The position numbers were made by a program, and so were the translations under genes. From NCBI RefSeq assembly GCF_012275445.1, contig NZ_JAAZQK010000003.1, forward strand, positions 310,001 through 374,000: DNA of 64,000 nt. The letters are read 5' to 3'. This document shows positions 42,565 through 51,097 of the stretch, piece after piece. The stretch's first letter is position 1, and the number at the start of each line of letters is the position of its first letter. The stretch is from Rhizobacter sp. SG703. GTDB lineage: Bacteria; Pseudomonadota; Gammaproteobacteria; Burkholderiales; Burkholderiaceae_C. Under the pieces are notes generated by a model. That model saw only the letters and a list, made by a program, of their open reading frames with translations, did not search any database and had not been told where the DNA came from.

Positions 42565-43194
42565 TCAGCGCTTGCCCGACTCGCTTTCGGGGCTGACGGC
42601 GGCCAGGCGCAGGTAGCCGAAGACGGCGGCCTCGACGCGCCGGCGCAGCGCCGGCTCGTCGGATTCGCCGCGTTCTCCGGCACCGTCGACGAGGCCGCGC
42701 ACGATGGCGCCGACGTCGTCGACGGCCCGCTCATGGACCGGCTGGCGGGGCAGGTCGGCGCGGCCCAGTATCTCGGAAACGAGCGCGCGGAACGCCCCCT
42801 TGACTACCGCGGCGCGCAGCTCCGGGCGGCTCTCTTCCACGTCGAGCAGCCGCGCCAGTTCGGGCCGCCGCAGCTGCTGCGCCACCGACGCGGCGATCAG
42901 CACGCGCAACGCGGCCGCGCCGTCCGGCTGCGCCAGCGCGGCCCGCGCCTCGGCATGAAAGCGCTCGCCTTCGCGCTGCATCAGCCCGAGCGTCAGCGCC
43001 TCCTTGGACGGGAAGTATTGGTACAGCGAGCCGATGCCGACGCCGGCGCGCTCGGCCACCGCGTTCGTGTTGAAGCTGGCCATGCCGCGCGCTTCGAGCA
43101 CCTGCGCCGCGGCCTCGAGCAGCGCTTCGACCGTGCGCTGCGAACGGGCCTGCTTCGGTGCCTTGCGGGGTGTCAGCGGAGGAGGGCGGGGCAT
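42565..43194 (-). CDS. TetR-family transcriptional regulator
   Basis: 209 aa. N-terminal HTH: RSQRTVEALLEAAAQVL, then NTNAVAERAGVGIGSLYQYFPSKEAL, the classic TetR recognition helix. The C-terminal ligand domain is helical and ends in VFGYLRLAAVSPE. The gene is divergent from the exported protein at 43271, with a 76-bp gap suited to a shared operator, and is followed by the VOC gene. Either could be regulated. Confidence 0.88.
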   Translation of the reverse strand: MPRPPPLTPRKAPKQARSQRTVEALLEAAAQVLEARGMASFNTNAVAERAGVGIGSLYQYFPSKEALTLGLMQREGERFHAEARAALAQPDGAAALRVLIAASVAQQLRRPELARLLDVEESRPELRAAVVKGAFRALVSEILGRADLPRQPVHERAVDDVGAIVRGLVDGAGERGESDEPALRRRVEAAVFGYLRLAAVSPESESGKR

Positions 43195-43270
43195 GGGCGG
43201 ATTCTCGCGCGTCGTCGGCTATGCTGCGCCGTCCCCTGCGTCCCTTGTCCCGCATCACCGAAGGATGACC

Positions 43271-43753
43271 ATGACCCGACTGCCCCTCATTCGCGCGACC
43301 TGCCTGTCCGCGCTGTCGCTGCTGGCCCTCGGCACCACGCTGCCGGTCCAGGCCGAGAGCTTCGCTTCGTCGGCATCGAGTGCCGGGTCGGCCTCGTCCG
43401 GCAGCGTGTCCGATTCGATCAAGGGATCGAGCAACAGCTCCCGGCGCGACAAGGACGTCGCCGAAGGCCAGTACCGCGTGATCGAGGTGGCCGAGGTGGC
43501 GGAAGTCGCCGGCCGGCCCGCGATGATGCAGCTGACGCTGCGTGCCACCGAGGACGGTGCGTCGCGCGAGTTCATCCTCGAGCTGCCGCGCCAGGCGCTG
43601 GCTGCCCGGCCGCTCGGCACCGGCGACCTGGTGCAGGCGAATCAGCGCCCGTACGGTTTCGAGTTCGCCCGCGTCGACACCCGCGAGGCCTTCTTCCTCG
43701 TGCTGACCGACGACTGGCGGCGCGACCTCGATTCGCGCGTCGTCACGCTGTGA
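43271..43753 (+). CDS. Exported protein, unknown function
   Basis: 160 aa from ATG 43271, preferred over ATG 43265 because GAAGG then sits at the right distance. Signal peptide: basic MTRLPLIRATC, a hydrophobic core LSALSLLALGTTL and cleavage near VQAES. A Ser-rich linker (about residues 25-55) precedes a small beta-rich domain with YRVIEVAEVAEVAG and REFILELPRQAL. It overlaps the DUF2145 gene by four bases (43750-43753), so they are co-translated and likely work together in the periplasm. Confidence 0.75.
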   Translation: MTRLPLIRATCLSALSLLALGTTLPVQAESFASSASSAGSASSGSVSDSIKGSSNSSRRDKDVAEGQYRVIEVAEVAEVAGRPAMMQLTLRATEDGASREFILELPRQALAARPLGTGDLVQANQRPYGFEFARVDTREAFFLVLTDDWRRDLDSRVVTL

Positions 43754-44664
43754 CGGTGCCCCGCGGCCGCACGGCGGTCGCGGCGGCGGTGCTGGCCTGC
43801 GGTGCCTGGTTCGGCAGCGCGCAGGCCGCCAGCGTGCAGTTCTGCGATCGCCCGGCGGCGATCGATGCCGGCCAGCAGGACAAGCTGCTGCGCTTCGCCG
43901 CCGTGGTGCGCCAGCAACTCGACCGCTCGGGCCGTCGCGTGGCCTTGATCTCGCGCTCGGGGCTGGACCTGAGCCGCTTCGGGCTGCTCTACTCGCATGC
44001 CGGCATCCTGCTGAAAGCCGATGCCGACAGCGCCTGGTCGGTGCGCCAGCTCTACTACGCCTGCGAGGAATCGCGCCCGCGCCTGTTCGACCAGGGCGTG
44101 GCCGGCTTCCTGCTCGGCGCCGACCGGCCGTCCATCGGCCACGTCTCGATCGTGCTGCTGCCCGAGGCCGAGGGCGCCGCGCTCGCGCGCACGTCGCTCG
44201 ACCGTCGGCTGGCGCTCGACCTGCTGGCGGCCCGCTACAGCGCCAACGCCTACGCGTTCAGCACGCGCTACCAGAACTGCAACCAGTGGGTGTTGGAGCT
44301 GATCGCCAGCGCCTGGGGCGGCTTCGATGCCGGGCCGGTGTCGCGCGAGCAGGCGCAGCAGTGGTTGCAGGCGCAGGGCTACTCGCCGGCGCCGGTCGAG
44401 ATCGGCTCTCACGGGCTGATGTTCGCGGCGCAGTTCGTGCCGCTGATCCACGTCGACGACCACCCGCGCGACGACCTCTACGCGATGAAGCTGCGCATCA
44501 GCACGCCGGCCGCGATCGAGGCCTTCGTGCACCAGCGGCTGCCGCAGGCCGAGCGCGTGGAGCTGTGCCACGACGAGCGCAAGGTGGTGGTGCGCCGCGG
44601 CTGGCAGCCGCTCGGTCCCGGTTGCGAAGCAGGCGCGGGCGACGAGACCTTGGCGCTGGATTGA
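43750..44664 (+). CDS. DUF2145 family exported protein
   Basis: 304 aa from GTG 43750 (overlap GTGA with the upstream stop). Signal peptide with hydrophobic AAVAAAVLACGAWFGSAQA, then family blocks: QDKLLRFAAVVRQQL, the SRSGLDLSRFGLLYSHAGILLK stretch (read in two halves), QLYYACEESRPRLFDQG, and YQNCNQWVLELIASAWG. A conserved Cys-Asn and Tyr-Ser-His suggest an NlpC/P60-like hydrolase fold, but this is unproven. Normal length for the family. Confidence 0.82.
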   Translation: MTVPRGRTAVAAAVLACGAWFGSAQAASVQFCDRPAAIDAGQQDKLLRFAAVVRQQLDRSGRRVALISRSGLDLSRFGLLYSHAGILLKADADSAWSVRQLYYACEESRPRLFDQGVAGFLLGADRPSIGHVSIVLLPEAEGAALARTSLDRRLALDLLAARYSANAYAFSTRYQNCNQWVLELIASAWGGFDAGPVSREQAQQWLQAQGYSPAPVEIGSHGLMFAAQFVPLIHVDDHPRDDLYAMKLRISTPAAIEAFVHQRLPQAERVELCHDERKVVVRRGWQPLGPGCEAGAGDETLALD

Positions 44665-44679
44665 TACAAAGTTGAATGA

Positions 44680-45001
44680 CCGGGCTTCGGATTCGGCCCG
44701 TCGCCGTCGCGCTCGTCGGCCATCGGCATCCCGGGCGGCGGCGGCCGTCGCCGGCGCGACAGCTTCGATTCCATCTCGTCGGGCGACGAGTCGGACGGCG
44801 GCTACCGGCGTCCGAGCGCGTCGACGCTGGCGCCGCGGCGCAACCTGCCGCGTCCGCAGGGCGTCGAGGTCTACCGGCACACGACGGATGAAGACAACTA
44901 CGCGAGCATCGCCGGTCAGCAGCGTCAGCTACAACACGCCGCCGCGCGGAAGCTTCATCCCGTCGCACCGCCATCCCGACGATCCGTACTGCGGCCGCTG
45001 A
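44680..45001 (+). pseudogene. Frameshifted remnant of a small gene
   Basis: One frame reads GFGFGPSPSRSSAIGIPGGG, then DSFDSISSGDESDGGYRRP and VEVYRHTTDEDNYASIAG, with plausible composition. It has no start codon after the TGA at 44677-44679. The sense then continues in the +1 frame as SVSYNTPPRGSFIPSHRH to TGA 44999-45001. A single indel near 44925 would join them. No family recognised; it may be a decayed exported protein linked to the DUF2145 pair. The rest of the gap to 45103 shows nothing. Confidence 0.3.
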
Positions 45002-45103
45002 GCGGCTTGCGCTGCCATCGTTCTGACCGCGTCGGGTCATCGACGCGACATCGGCGCTCCTTACCCTCGCGGCCACATCAACCGTGGCACGAGGGGAGAG
45101 AGC

Positions 45104-46195
45104 ATGCTGAAGAAGACCATCGCCGCGCTGGCGGCGGGCCTGGGCCTGTCATTCGCGAGCATCGCGGCGCAGGCCCTGACGACGGCGGAACTCGCGTTCC
45201 GCCATGCGCCGGTGCACTACCAGGACACCGACTCGAGCGACTACCCGTCGGAGTACATCACCGCGTACGACTACGACAACGACCGCATCACGACCAACAA
45301 CTGGGACAACCGCGGCAACGGCCAGTGGCCCGCGACGGTGTACTACTCGGTGGTCGAGAGCTGCACGCACTGGTTCATCGGCTATTCGTTCTACCACCCG
45401 CGCGACTGGTCGGACACCGCCTTCGACCAGGAGCACGAGAACGACCTCGAAGGCGCGATCATCTCGGTGCGCAAGGACGGCACGCCGTTCGGCACGATGG
45501 AAGGCATGATCACCGTCTTCCACACCGATTTCTTCGCGTTCACGCCGGCCGGCAGCCCGTACCGCAACGGCCACGAAACCATCGACGGCACGGTGTCGTT
45601 CGAGATGGACAACGGCATCAGCCGCATGAAGACCGTGCAGGAGGCCAAGGGCCACGGGCTGAAGGCCTGGCCGTATGCGTCGAACTTCAACGGCGCGGCC
45701 AACCAGGACGGCATCGTCTACTACCCGACGCTCGGCACGCCGGGCCACCCGCTGTCGGGCAACGACCGGCACGTGGCCTACCGGCTGGTCGACCTGAACC
45801 AGCCGGACGGCCTGTACGCCGCCGCGCTGGGCGACGCGCTGCAGCCTGCCGCGCAGGCGCAGACCTTCGCGACCTGGGGCACCTTCCGCGGCGACACCAG
45901 CGGCGGCTGCGGCTCGGGCCTGAAGACCTGCAGCACCAACGCGGCCAACACGCCGTGGGGCTGGGACGACGGCAACGACGGCGAGAGCTACCGCGGCGAG
46001 TTCGCGCTCGACCCGGCGCACCTGTTCTCGTTCTACTTCAGCGGCACCGGCAACTTCAGCCAGCAGTACCTGAGCAACCCGTTCCTGAGCGGGCTGCGCA
46101 GCACCGGGTTCCATTCCGGGCACGCGCCGGCAGGGTTCGCGACGCAGCTCGACCTGAACACGCTGTACGCGAAGCTGGTGAACAGCTGCTCGTAG
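45104..46195 (+). CDS. Secreted protein, unknown function
   Basis: 363 aa from ATG 45104, with GGGGAGAGAG upstream. Clear signal peptide (MLKKTIAALAAGLGLSFASI, cut near AQALT). The mature part has HAPVHYQDTDSSDY, a THWFIGYSFYHPRDW strand, EHENDLEGAIISVRKDG and paired cysteines in SGGCGSGLKTCS. The H-x-N-D-L-E-G block resembles the necrosis/Vps62-like calcium-dependent surface proteins found in some bacteria and fungi, but I cannot assign a family with confidence. It stands alone. Confidence 0.72.
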   Translation: MLKKTIAALAAGLGLSFASIAAQALTTAELAFRHAPVHYQDTDSSDYPSEYITAYDYDNDRITTNNWDNRGNGQWPATVYYSVVESCTHWFIGYSFYHPRDWSDTAFDQEHENDLEGAIISVRKDGTPFGTMEGMITVFHTDFFAFTPAGSPYRNGHETIDGTVSFEMDNGISRMKTVQEAKGHGLKAWPYASNFNGAANQDGIVYYPTLGTPGHPLSGNDRHVAYRLVDLNQPDGLYAAALGDALQPAAQAQTFATWGTFRGDTSGGCGSGLKTCSTNAANTPWGWDDGNDGESYRGEFALDPAHLFSFYFSGTGNFSQQYLSNPFLSGLRSTGFHSGHAPAGFATQLDLNTLYAKLVNSCS

Positions 46196-46226
46196 CGTGG
46201 CTGGCTCGCGCCGATGTCCGCAACGG

Positions 46227-47546
46227 TCAAGCGTGCAGGTTGATTGAAACCTGCCTCAAGCGCTTTGCAATGGTGGCCGCCACGCGAGATGGGGCGTCGG
46301 CCAGCAGCGCCGGCCACAGCGCACGCGCGCGTTCGCGCGTGTCGCGCACGATGCGCCGGAACCGGTTGAACGCCAGCAGGCCCGCCGCCTTGGCCAGCGC
46401 CTCGGCGGCGTCTTCGTTCCAGGCCTGCAGCGATTCGTCCATCCTGCGGTTCTGCGACAGCGCGCGCGGGTCGTCCGGGTCGAAGTAGGCCGCAACGCAC
46501 ACCATGTCGTAGGCCGGCGCGAGCCGCGGGTGCAGGCCGTCTTCGTACAGCAGTGCCCAGTTCTTCGAATGCGCGTCGGTGTTGCCCATCAGCGCATACG
46601 CCGTCCAGCGGCGGAACACCTCGTCGAGATCGCGCACGTCGCTGGCCGGGGATTGCTTCAGCAGCACCAGCAAGGCCCGCATCGCGGCCGGCAGGTCGCG
46701 GTACTTGCGGCGGCTGTCGATGCCGAGCGCCTGCGTCAGCTCCTCGAAGTGCACGCGCTGCGTGCGGCCGTCGAGCAGCGGCCGGCGGTCGAAGCGCGGC
46801 ACGTGCAGGTAGTGGCTGAACGGCAGCGCGATGCCGGGCAGCTCGAGCTCGGCCACCGGGCGCGCGCTCGCGCCGGCGGTGCGCACGCCGACCGCCTCGG
46901 CCAGCCGGTAGCAGCAGGCCTCGTTGTGCACCAGGTCCGGGTACGCCGTCGACGGCAGCTTCACCAGCACCTCGCCGGCCTCGGTACCGCTGCGCACCAC
47001 GTAGCGCGCGCCGCGATGCACCATCGAGAACTTGGTGACGAAGCCGCCGAGCGAGAAGCCGTCGTCGACCGGCGCCGCTACCGCCGACGGCTCCAGCGGC
47101 TCGAGCCGCTTCGTCGCATGCAGCTCGACCACGCCGGCCGGCACCCCGTGTGCCGGCAGCACTTCGAGCGCGCCAGGCAGGTCGTGGCCGGCGGCGGCCA
47201 GCAGCTCGAACTCGTCGTCGCGCTCGACGCCGCGCCGCTCGGCCAGCCGGTCGCGGTTGTGGCCCTCGGGCAGCATGTTCTCGAAGAACACCGGCAGCCG
47301 GCCGATGCGCACCAGGCGCTCGTCGTTGACGGCCGTCAGGATCGCGCGGGTCTGCGCTTCGTCGGCACCGCGGTACAGCTGCGACAGCGTCGGTCGGATC
47401 GCGTCGCCGACGTAGGCCTCGTCGAACGACACGCGGATGTTGTCGCCCACCTGCGACAGCCAGCCGATGCGCCGCGGCTGCGCGGCATCGGGCACGTGCA
47501 GCCGCAGCTCGGCCATCGTGATCGGATCGGTGGCGTTGCGGCTCAT
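46227..47546 (-). CDS. hipA: HipA-type serine/threonine kinase toxin
   Basis: 439 aa from ATG 47546, which overlaps the hipB stop (ATGA). Features of HipA kinases: N-terminal FFENMLPEGHNRDRLAERRG, a VLVKLPS lysine strand, a catalytic loop ALMGNTDAHSKNW (Asp and Asn present) and the metal-binding AYDMVCV in place of DYDL. HipA enzymes phosphorylate aminoacyl-tRNA synthetases and stop translation. A length near 440 is usual. The pair lies on the chromosome side of the window, not in the element. Confidence 0.88.
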   Translation of the reverse strand: MSRNATDPITMAELRLHVPDAAQPRRIGWLSQVGDNIRVSFDEAYVGDAIRPTLSQLYRGADEAQTRAILTAVNDERLVRIGRLPVFFENMLPEGHNRDRLAERRGVERDDEFELLAAAGHDLPGALEVLPAHGVPAGVVELHATKRLEPLEPSAVAAPVDDGFSLGGFVTKFSMVHRGARYVVRSGTEAGEVLVKLPSTAYPDLVHNEACCYRLAEAVGVRTAGASARPVAELELPGIALPFSHYLHVPRFDRRPLLDGRTQRVHFEELTQALGIDSRRKYRDLPAAMRALLVLLKQSPASDVRDLDEVFRRWTAYALMGNTDAHSKNWALLYEDGLHPRLAPAYDMVCVAAYFDPDDPRALSQNRRMDESLQAWNEDAAEALAKAAGLLAFNRFRRIVRDTRERARALWPALLADAPSRVAATIAKRLRQVSINLHA

Positions 47547-47923
47547 GACGGGGCTTCGTCCTCGTCGAGGTCGCCCGCGGCGGCCCGGAACGCCTGCTGC
47601 CCCACGCCCAATGGCGCGCTGATGCCCGCCGGCAGCGACACCGACTGCCCCTGGTTGGCGATGAACGCGACCGTCTCGGCCAGCAGCGCCTTCGGCACCG
47701 GCACCAGCGTGTAGCCGAGTTCGTCGAACAGCGCGGTCAGCGTCGACAGCCGCGCATCGGCCTGGCCTTCGGCCGCCGCCACGGTCAGCCGGCTCAGCCC
47801 GGTGCGCTCGGCCAGGCTCACCAGCGACCGCCGGTGGGCACGGCGCAAGGCCTTCAGCTGTGCAGGCAGTGGCTGCTGCGGCTCGGCGACCTGGGATACC
47901 CGCGGCGTGGCATTGATTTGCAT
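47543..47923 (-). CDS. hipB: HipB-like antitoxin and autorepressor
   Basis: 126 aa from ATG 47923. Xre-type HTH at about residues 20-75: LRRAHRRSLVSLAERTGLS, then RLTVAAAEGQADARLSTL. The tail contains GVGQQAF and an acidic end, DLDEDEAPS. It overlaps hipA by four bases. Its own start codon lies in the outer arm of a nested dyad (47915-47989) expected to be its operator. Confidence 0.85.
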   Translation of the reverse strand: MQINATPRVSQVAEPQQPLPAQLKALRRAHRRSLVSLAERTGLSRLTVAAAEGQADARLSTLTALFDELGYTLVPVPKALLAETVAFIANQGQSVSLPAGISAPLGVGQQAFRAAAGDLDEDEAPS

Positions 47924-47989
47924 GGCAAAGCAATCATTTTCATTGGAATGATTGCTTCACTATACATTGATAGGAAAACCATGCAAATC
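47915..47989. promoter_or_regulatory. Nested dyad operator of hipBA
   Basis: The inner dyad is GCAATCATT (47930-47938) with AATGATTGC (47947-47955). The outer dyad is GATTTGCATGG (47915-47925) with CCATGCAAATC (47979-47989). All arms are perfect. The left outer arm includes the hipB start; the right one overlaps the end of the EamA gene. Confidence 0.6.
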
Positions 47990-48881
47990 AAGCAAAATGT
48001 CTGGAAAACCAGGCGGGCGGCTTCAGCACGCCGGTCGTCAGGCTGGTGCCGAGCAGGATCACCGCGCAGCCGGCCAGCATCTGCGGCGTCAGGCCTTCAT
48101 GCAGGAACAGCCAGCCCCACAGCACCGCGAACACCGGGATCAGGAAGGTGACCGACAGCGCGTTCGCCGGCCCGATGTGGGCGATCAGCCGGAAGAACAG
48201 GATGTACGCGATGCCGGTGCAGCCGACCGCCAGCAGCGCGGCGGCCGACCACGCGGCGAGCGACGGCATCGCGGCGGGCCACCACACCAGCGCCGGCACC
48301 GCCAGCAGCAGCGCCGACGACAGCTGGCTGCCGGTGGCGACCGCCAACGGCGCAACGCCGGTCAGGTAGCGCTTCGTGAAGCTGCCCGAGAAGCCGTACA
48401 GCAGCGTCGCCGCCAGGCAGGCCAGCACCGCCCAGCCGCTGCTCGCGCCCGGCTTGAAGCTCGCCTTGTCCCACGCGAGCCACAGCACGCCGACGAAGCC
48501 GATCGCGAGGCCCGCCACGCGCGCGGGCGTCAGCGTGTCGCGCAGCCAGAGCCACGCGATCAGCGCGCCGAACAGCGGCGTCGCGGCATTGAAGATCGAC
48601 GACAGCCCGGCCGTGATCGACAGCGCGGCGTAGCTGAAGCACAGGAAGGGCAGCGCCGAGTTCGTGATGCCGACGACGAAGATCGGTCGCCAATGGGCGC
48701 GCAGCACGCCGGCCTGGCCGCGCAGCGCGAGCAGCGGCAGCAGGAACAGCGTGGCGCCCCAGACGCGCACGGCCGCCAGCGCGACCGGGCCGAACTCGGC
48801 CGCGCCCATGCGCATGAACAGGAAGGACGCGCCCCAGATCGCCGCGAGCCCGGTCAGTTCGACCGCATCGGCGCGCTTCAA
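47988..48881 (-). CDS. EamA/DMT-superfamily transporter
   Basis: 297 aa inner-membrane protein with ten hydrophobic segments in two EamA repeats: IWGASFLFMRMGAAEFGP opens the first and ATLLYGFSGSFTKRYL the second. Relatives export amino acids or other metabolites; the substrate cannot be read. ATG 48881 overlaps the ogt stop (ATGA), placing it as the last gene of the ada/alkA-ogt operon. Its 3' end runs into the hipBA operator by two bases. Confidence 0.87.
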   Translation of the reverse strand: MKRADAVELTGLAAIWGASFLFMRMGAAEFGPVALAAVRVWGATLFLLPLLALRGQAGVLRAHWRPIFVVGITNSALPFLCFSYAALSITAGLSSIFNAATPLFGALIAWLWLRDTLTPARVAGLAIGFVGVLWLAWDKASFKPGASSGWAVLACLAATLLYGFSGSFTKRYLTGVAPLAVATGSQLSSALLLAVPALVWWPAAMPSLAAWSAAALLAVGCTGIAYILFFRLIAHIGPANALSVTFLIPVFAVLWGWLFLHEGLTPQMLAGCAVILLGTSLTTGVLKPPAWFSRHFA

Positions 48882-49426
48882 GACGCGGCCTCGGTGGCGG
48901 CGACGCGCTCGACGCCTTCGAGTTGCAGCAGCGCCTGCTTGCGCTGCAACCCGCCGGCATAGCCGGTGAGGCTGCCGTCATGGCCCAGCACGCGATGGCA
49001 CGGCACGATCACCGACACCGGGTTGCGTCCGACCGCCGCGCCGACCGCCCGCACTGCCTGCGGCGCGCCGACCTCGCGCGCGATCGCGGCGTAGGTGCAG
49101 GTGCCGCCGGCCGGGATGCGCAGCAGCGCCTGCCAGACGATCTGCTGGAACGGCGTGCCCTGCAGGTCCAGCGGCAGCTCGAACTGCGTGCGCCGGCCGG
49201 CGAAGTAGTCGCTCAGCTGCTGCGCGGCCTCCTTCAGCAACGGGTCGTCCGGGTCGTGCGGCACGGTGGGCAACTCGCCCGGATGGGCCTTCTGCCCGTC
49301 GAACCACATGCCGGCAACGCCATGGGCGGTGCGGGCGAGCAGCACCGGGCCGAGCGGCGATTCGAAGGCGGCTTGCGCGGTGCAGACGGTCCGCAGCCGG
49401 CGGGCGAGGGTGGAGGTGGTGGTCAT
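48878..49426 (-). CDS. ogt: Methylated-DNA-[protein]-cysteine methyltransferase
   Basis: 182 aa suicide repair enzyme that moves alkyl groups from O6-alkylguanine to its own cysteine. The active-site motif IVPCHRVLGHDG is intact, with the upstream helix QIVWQALLRIPAGGTCTYAAIA and the RAVGAAVGRNP arginine finger. Start ATG 49426 overlaps the stop of the Ada/AlkA gene, and its stop overlaps the EamA start, so three genes are translationally linked in one alkylation-repair operon. Confidence 0.92.
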   Translation of the reverse strand: MTTTSTLARRLRTVCTAQAAFESPLGPVLLARTAHGVAGMWFDGQKAHPGELPTVPHDPDDPLLKEAAQQLSDYFAGRRTQFELPLDLQGTPFQQIVWQALLRIPAGGTCTYAAIAREVGAPQAVRAVGAAVGRNPVSVIVPCHRVLGHDGSLTGYAGGLQRKQALLQLEGVERVAATEAAS

Positions 49427-50961
49427 CGTGTGGCTCCTGAAGCAGGTGGTGTCGACGGGGTCGCGTCGGGTGGCAAGGGCGCCAGGCTGTTCCACAACCT
49501 GAGCACCGCATACGAGCGCCAGGGCCGCCAGGCCTCGGCACGGGCGTCGGCCTCGCGCTGGTTCTGCGTGCCGAACAGGGTCTTCATCGCGTTCAGCACC
49601 GCCACGTCCTTCGGCGGGAACGCATCGGGCCAGCCGAGCGCTCGCATCGCGAGGTAGTGGGCGGTCCACGGGCCGATGCCGGGCAGCGCGGCCAGCGCCG
49701 TCATCAGCGCCTCGGGCCGGTGCGGCAGCGCCAGCAGCCGCGTCAGCTCGGGCCAGGCGTTGGCAAGCGCCTGGATCGCGCCGACGCGGGTGCGGATGAT
49801 GCCGAGCTCGGCGATGTGCTCGAGCGGCGCCGCGGCCAGCACGGCCGGCGACGGGAAGCCGCGGGCGATGTCGTTCCACGGCGTGGCGAGCGGCTCGCCG
49901 AAGCGCTCGATCAGCCGCCGCGCCAGCGTGCGCGCCGCGGCCACCGTGACCTGCTGGCCGAGCACCGCGCGCACCGCCATCTCGAAGGCGTCGATGCTGC
50001 CGGGCAGCCGCAGCCCGGGCGCGCCGGGCAGGTCGCGCAGCGCGTCGTCGATGGTCTGGGGCGCGGCGTCGAGGTCGAGCCAGCGCCGCACCGCCATCAC
50101 GACGCGGCCGCTGTGCGGCGCGAGCGTCGCCGCGTAGCGCAGCCGCAGGCTGGCCGGACGCGTCGGCGTCTCGTCGATGAACGAGGCCTCGAGCCAGCCG
50201 GCCTCGGGCCCGAGCACGCCGGCGCGCACGCTGCGCCGCACCCGCGCGGCCTCGACTGCCTCGACGCCCGGCACCGCGCGTGCGGTCAGGAAGCGCAGCA
50301 TCGCCGCGGTGTCGTACGGCGAGCGGAAGCCGAGCGACACGGTCACGCCGTCGTCGGGCGACAGCGGATCGGCACGCCCATCGGCATCGCCGCGCAAGCG
50401 CGTCGGGCTCATGCGGTAGCTGTCGGCAAAGGCCGCGTTGAAGCGCCGCAGGCTGCGAAAGCCGCTGGCCAGCGCGACCTGCGCGACCGGCAGCCGGGTG
50501 TCGGTCAGCAACTGCTTGGCCAGCAGCAGGCGGCGCGTCTGCACGTACTGCAGCGGCGTCACGCCATGCTCGGCCGCGAAGATGCGCCGCAGGTGGCGGT
50601 CGCTGACGCCCAGGTGCGCGGCCAGCGCCGCGATCGACGGGGTTTCTTCCTCGGCCGCCGCATGGTCCAGCCAGTGCGCCGCCTGGCGGGCCAGTGTGCG
50701 CGATGCATCCATCACGGTCCACGCGAGCCCCGGCCCGGGCGCGACTTCGGGCCGGCACTTCATGCACGGCCGGAAGCGCGCCGCCTCGGCCTGGGCCGGC
50801 GTGTCGAAGAACACGCAGTTCTCTCGGCGCGGCGTGCGCACGCGGCAAATCGGTCGGCAATAAATGCCGGTGGACGTGACGCCGACGAACCACTGGCCGT
50901 CGAAGCGGGCGTCGCGGGCCTTGATGGCCAGGTAGGCGGCATCGGAGTCGAAGGAAGGCAT
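49423..50961 (-). CDS. alkA: Ada-type regulator fused to AlkA DNA-3-methyladenine glycosylase
   Basis: 512 aa from ATG 50961. Order of domains: an Ada zinc/methyl-phosphotriester domain with four cysteines (GIYCRPICRVRTP and FRPCMKCRPE), an AraC-type HTH (LGVSDRHLRRIFAAEHG, then VALASGFRSLRRFNAAF), and an AlkA glycosylase with a helix-hairpin-helix, LPGIGPWTAHYLAMRALGWPD, whose last Asp is catalytic. The methyl group on the Ada cysteine would switch on the operon while the C-terminal part removes damaged bases. Fusions of this kind are common in proteobacteria and actinobacteria. Coupled to ogt by an ATGA overlap. Confidence 0.92.
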   Translation of the reverse strand: MPSFDSDAAYLAIKARDARFDGQWFVGVTSTGIYCRPICRVRTPRRENCVFFDTPAQAEAARFRPCMKCRPEVAPGPGLAWTVMDASRTLARQAAHWLDHAAAEEETPSIAALAAHLGVSDRHLRRIFAAEHGVTPLQYVQTRRLLLAKQLLTDTRLPVAQVALASGFRSLRRFNAAFADSYRMSPTRLRGDADGRADPLSPDDGVTVSLGFRSPYDTAAMLRFLTARAVPGVEAVEAARVRRSVRAGVLGPEAGWLEASFIDETPTRPASLRLRYAATLAPHSGRVVMAVRRWLDLDAAPQTIDDALRDLPGAPGLRLPGSIDAFEMAVRAVLGQQVTVAAARTLARRLIERFGEPLATPWNDIARGFPSPAVLAAAPLEHIAELGIIRTRVGAIQALANAWPELTRLLALPHRPEALMTALAALPGIGPWTAHYLAMRALGWPDAFPPKDVAVLNAMKTLFGTQNQREADARAEAWRPWRSYAVLRLWNSLAPLPPDATPSTPPASGATR

Positions 50962-51097
50962 GGCGGGATTATCGAACCCTCGCGCGGCAAGACTCGCCGT
51001 TTTCGGACATGTCGCGGACGCGGGTGGGGACCCGTGCTGGCCCGAAGGCTGCATGTCAGACGCTCCCTACAATGCGCACCTCTCCAGGAGAAACCGA

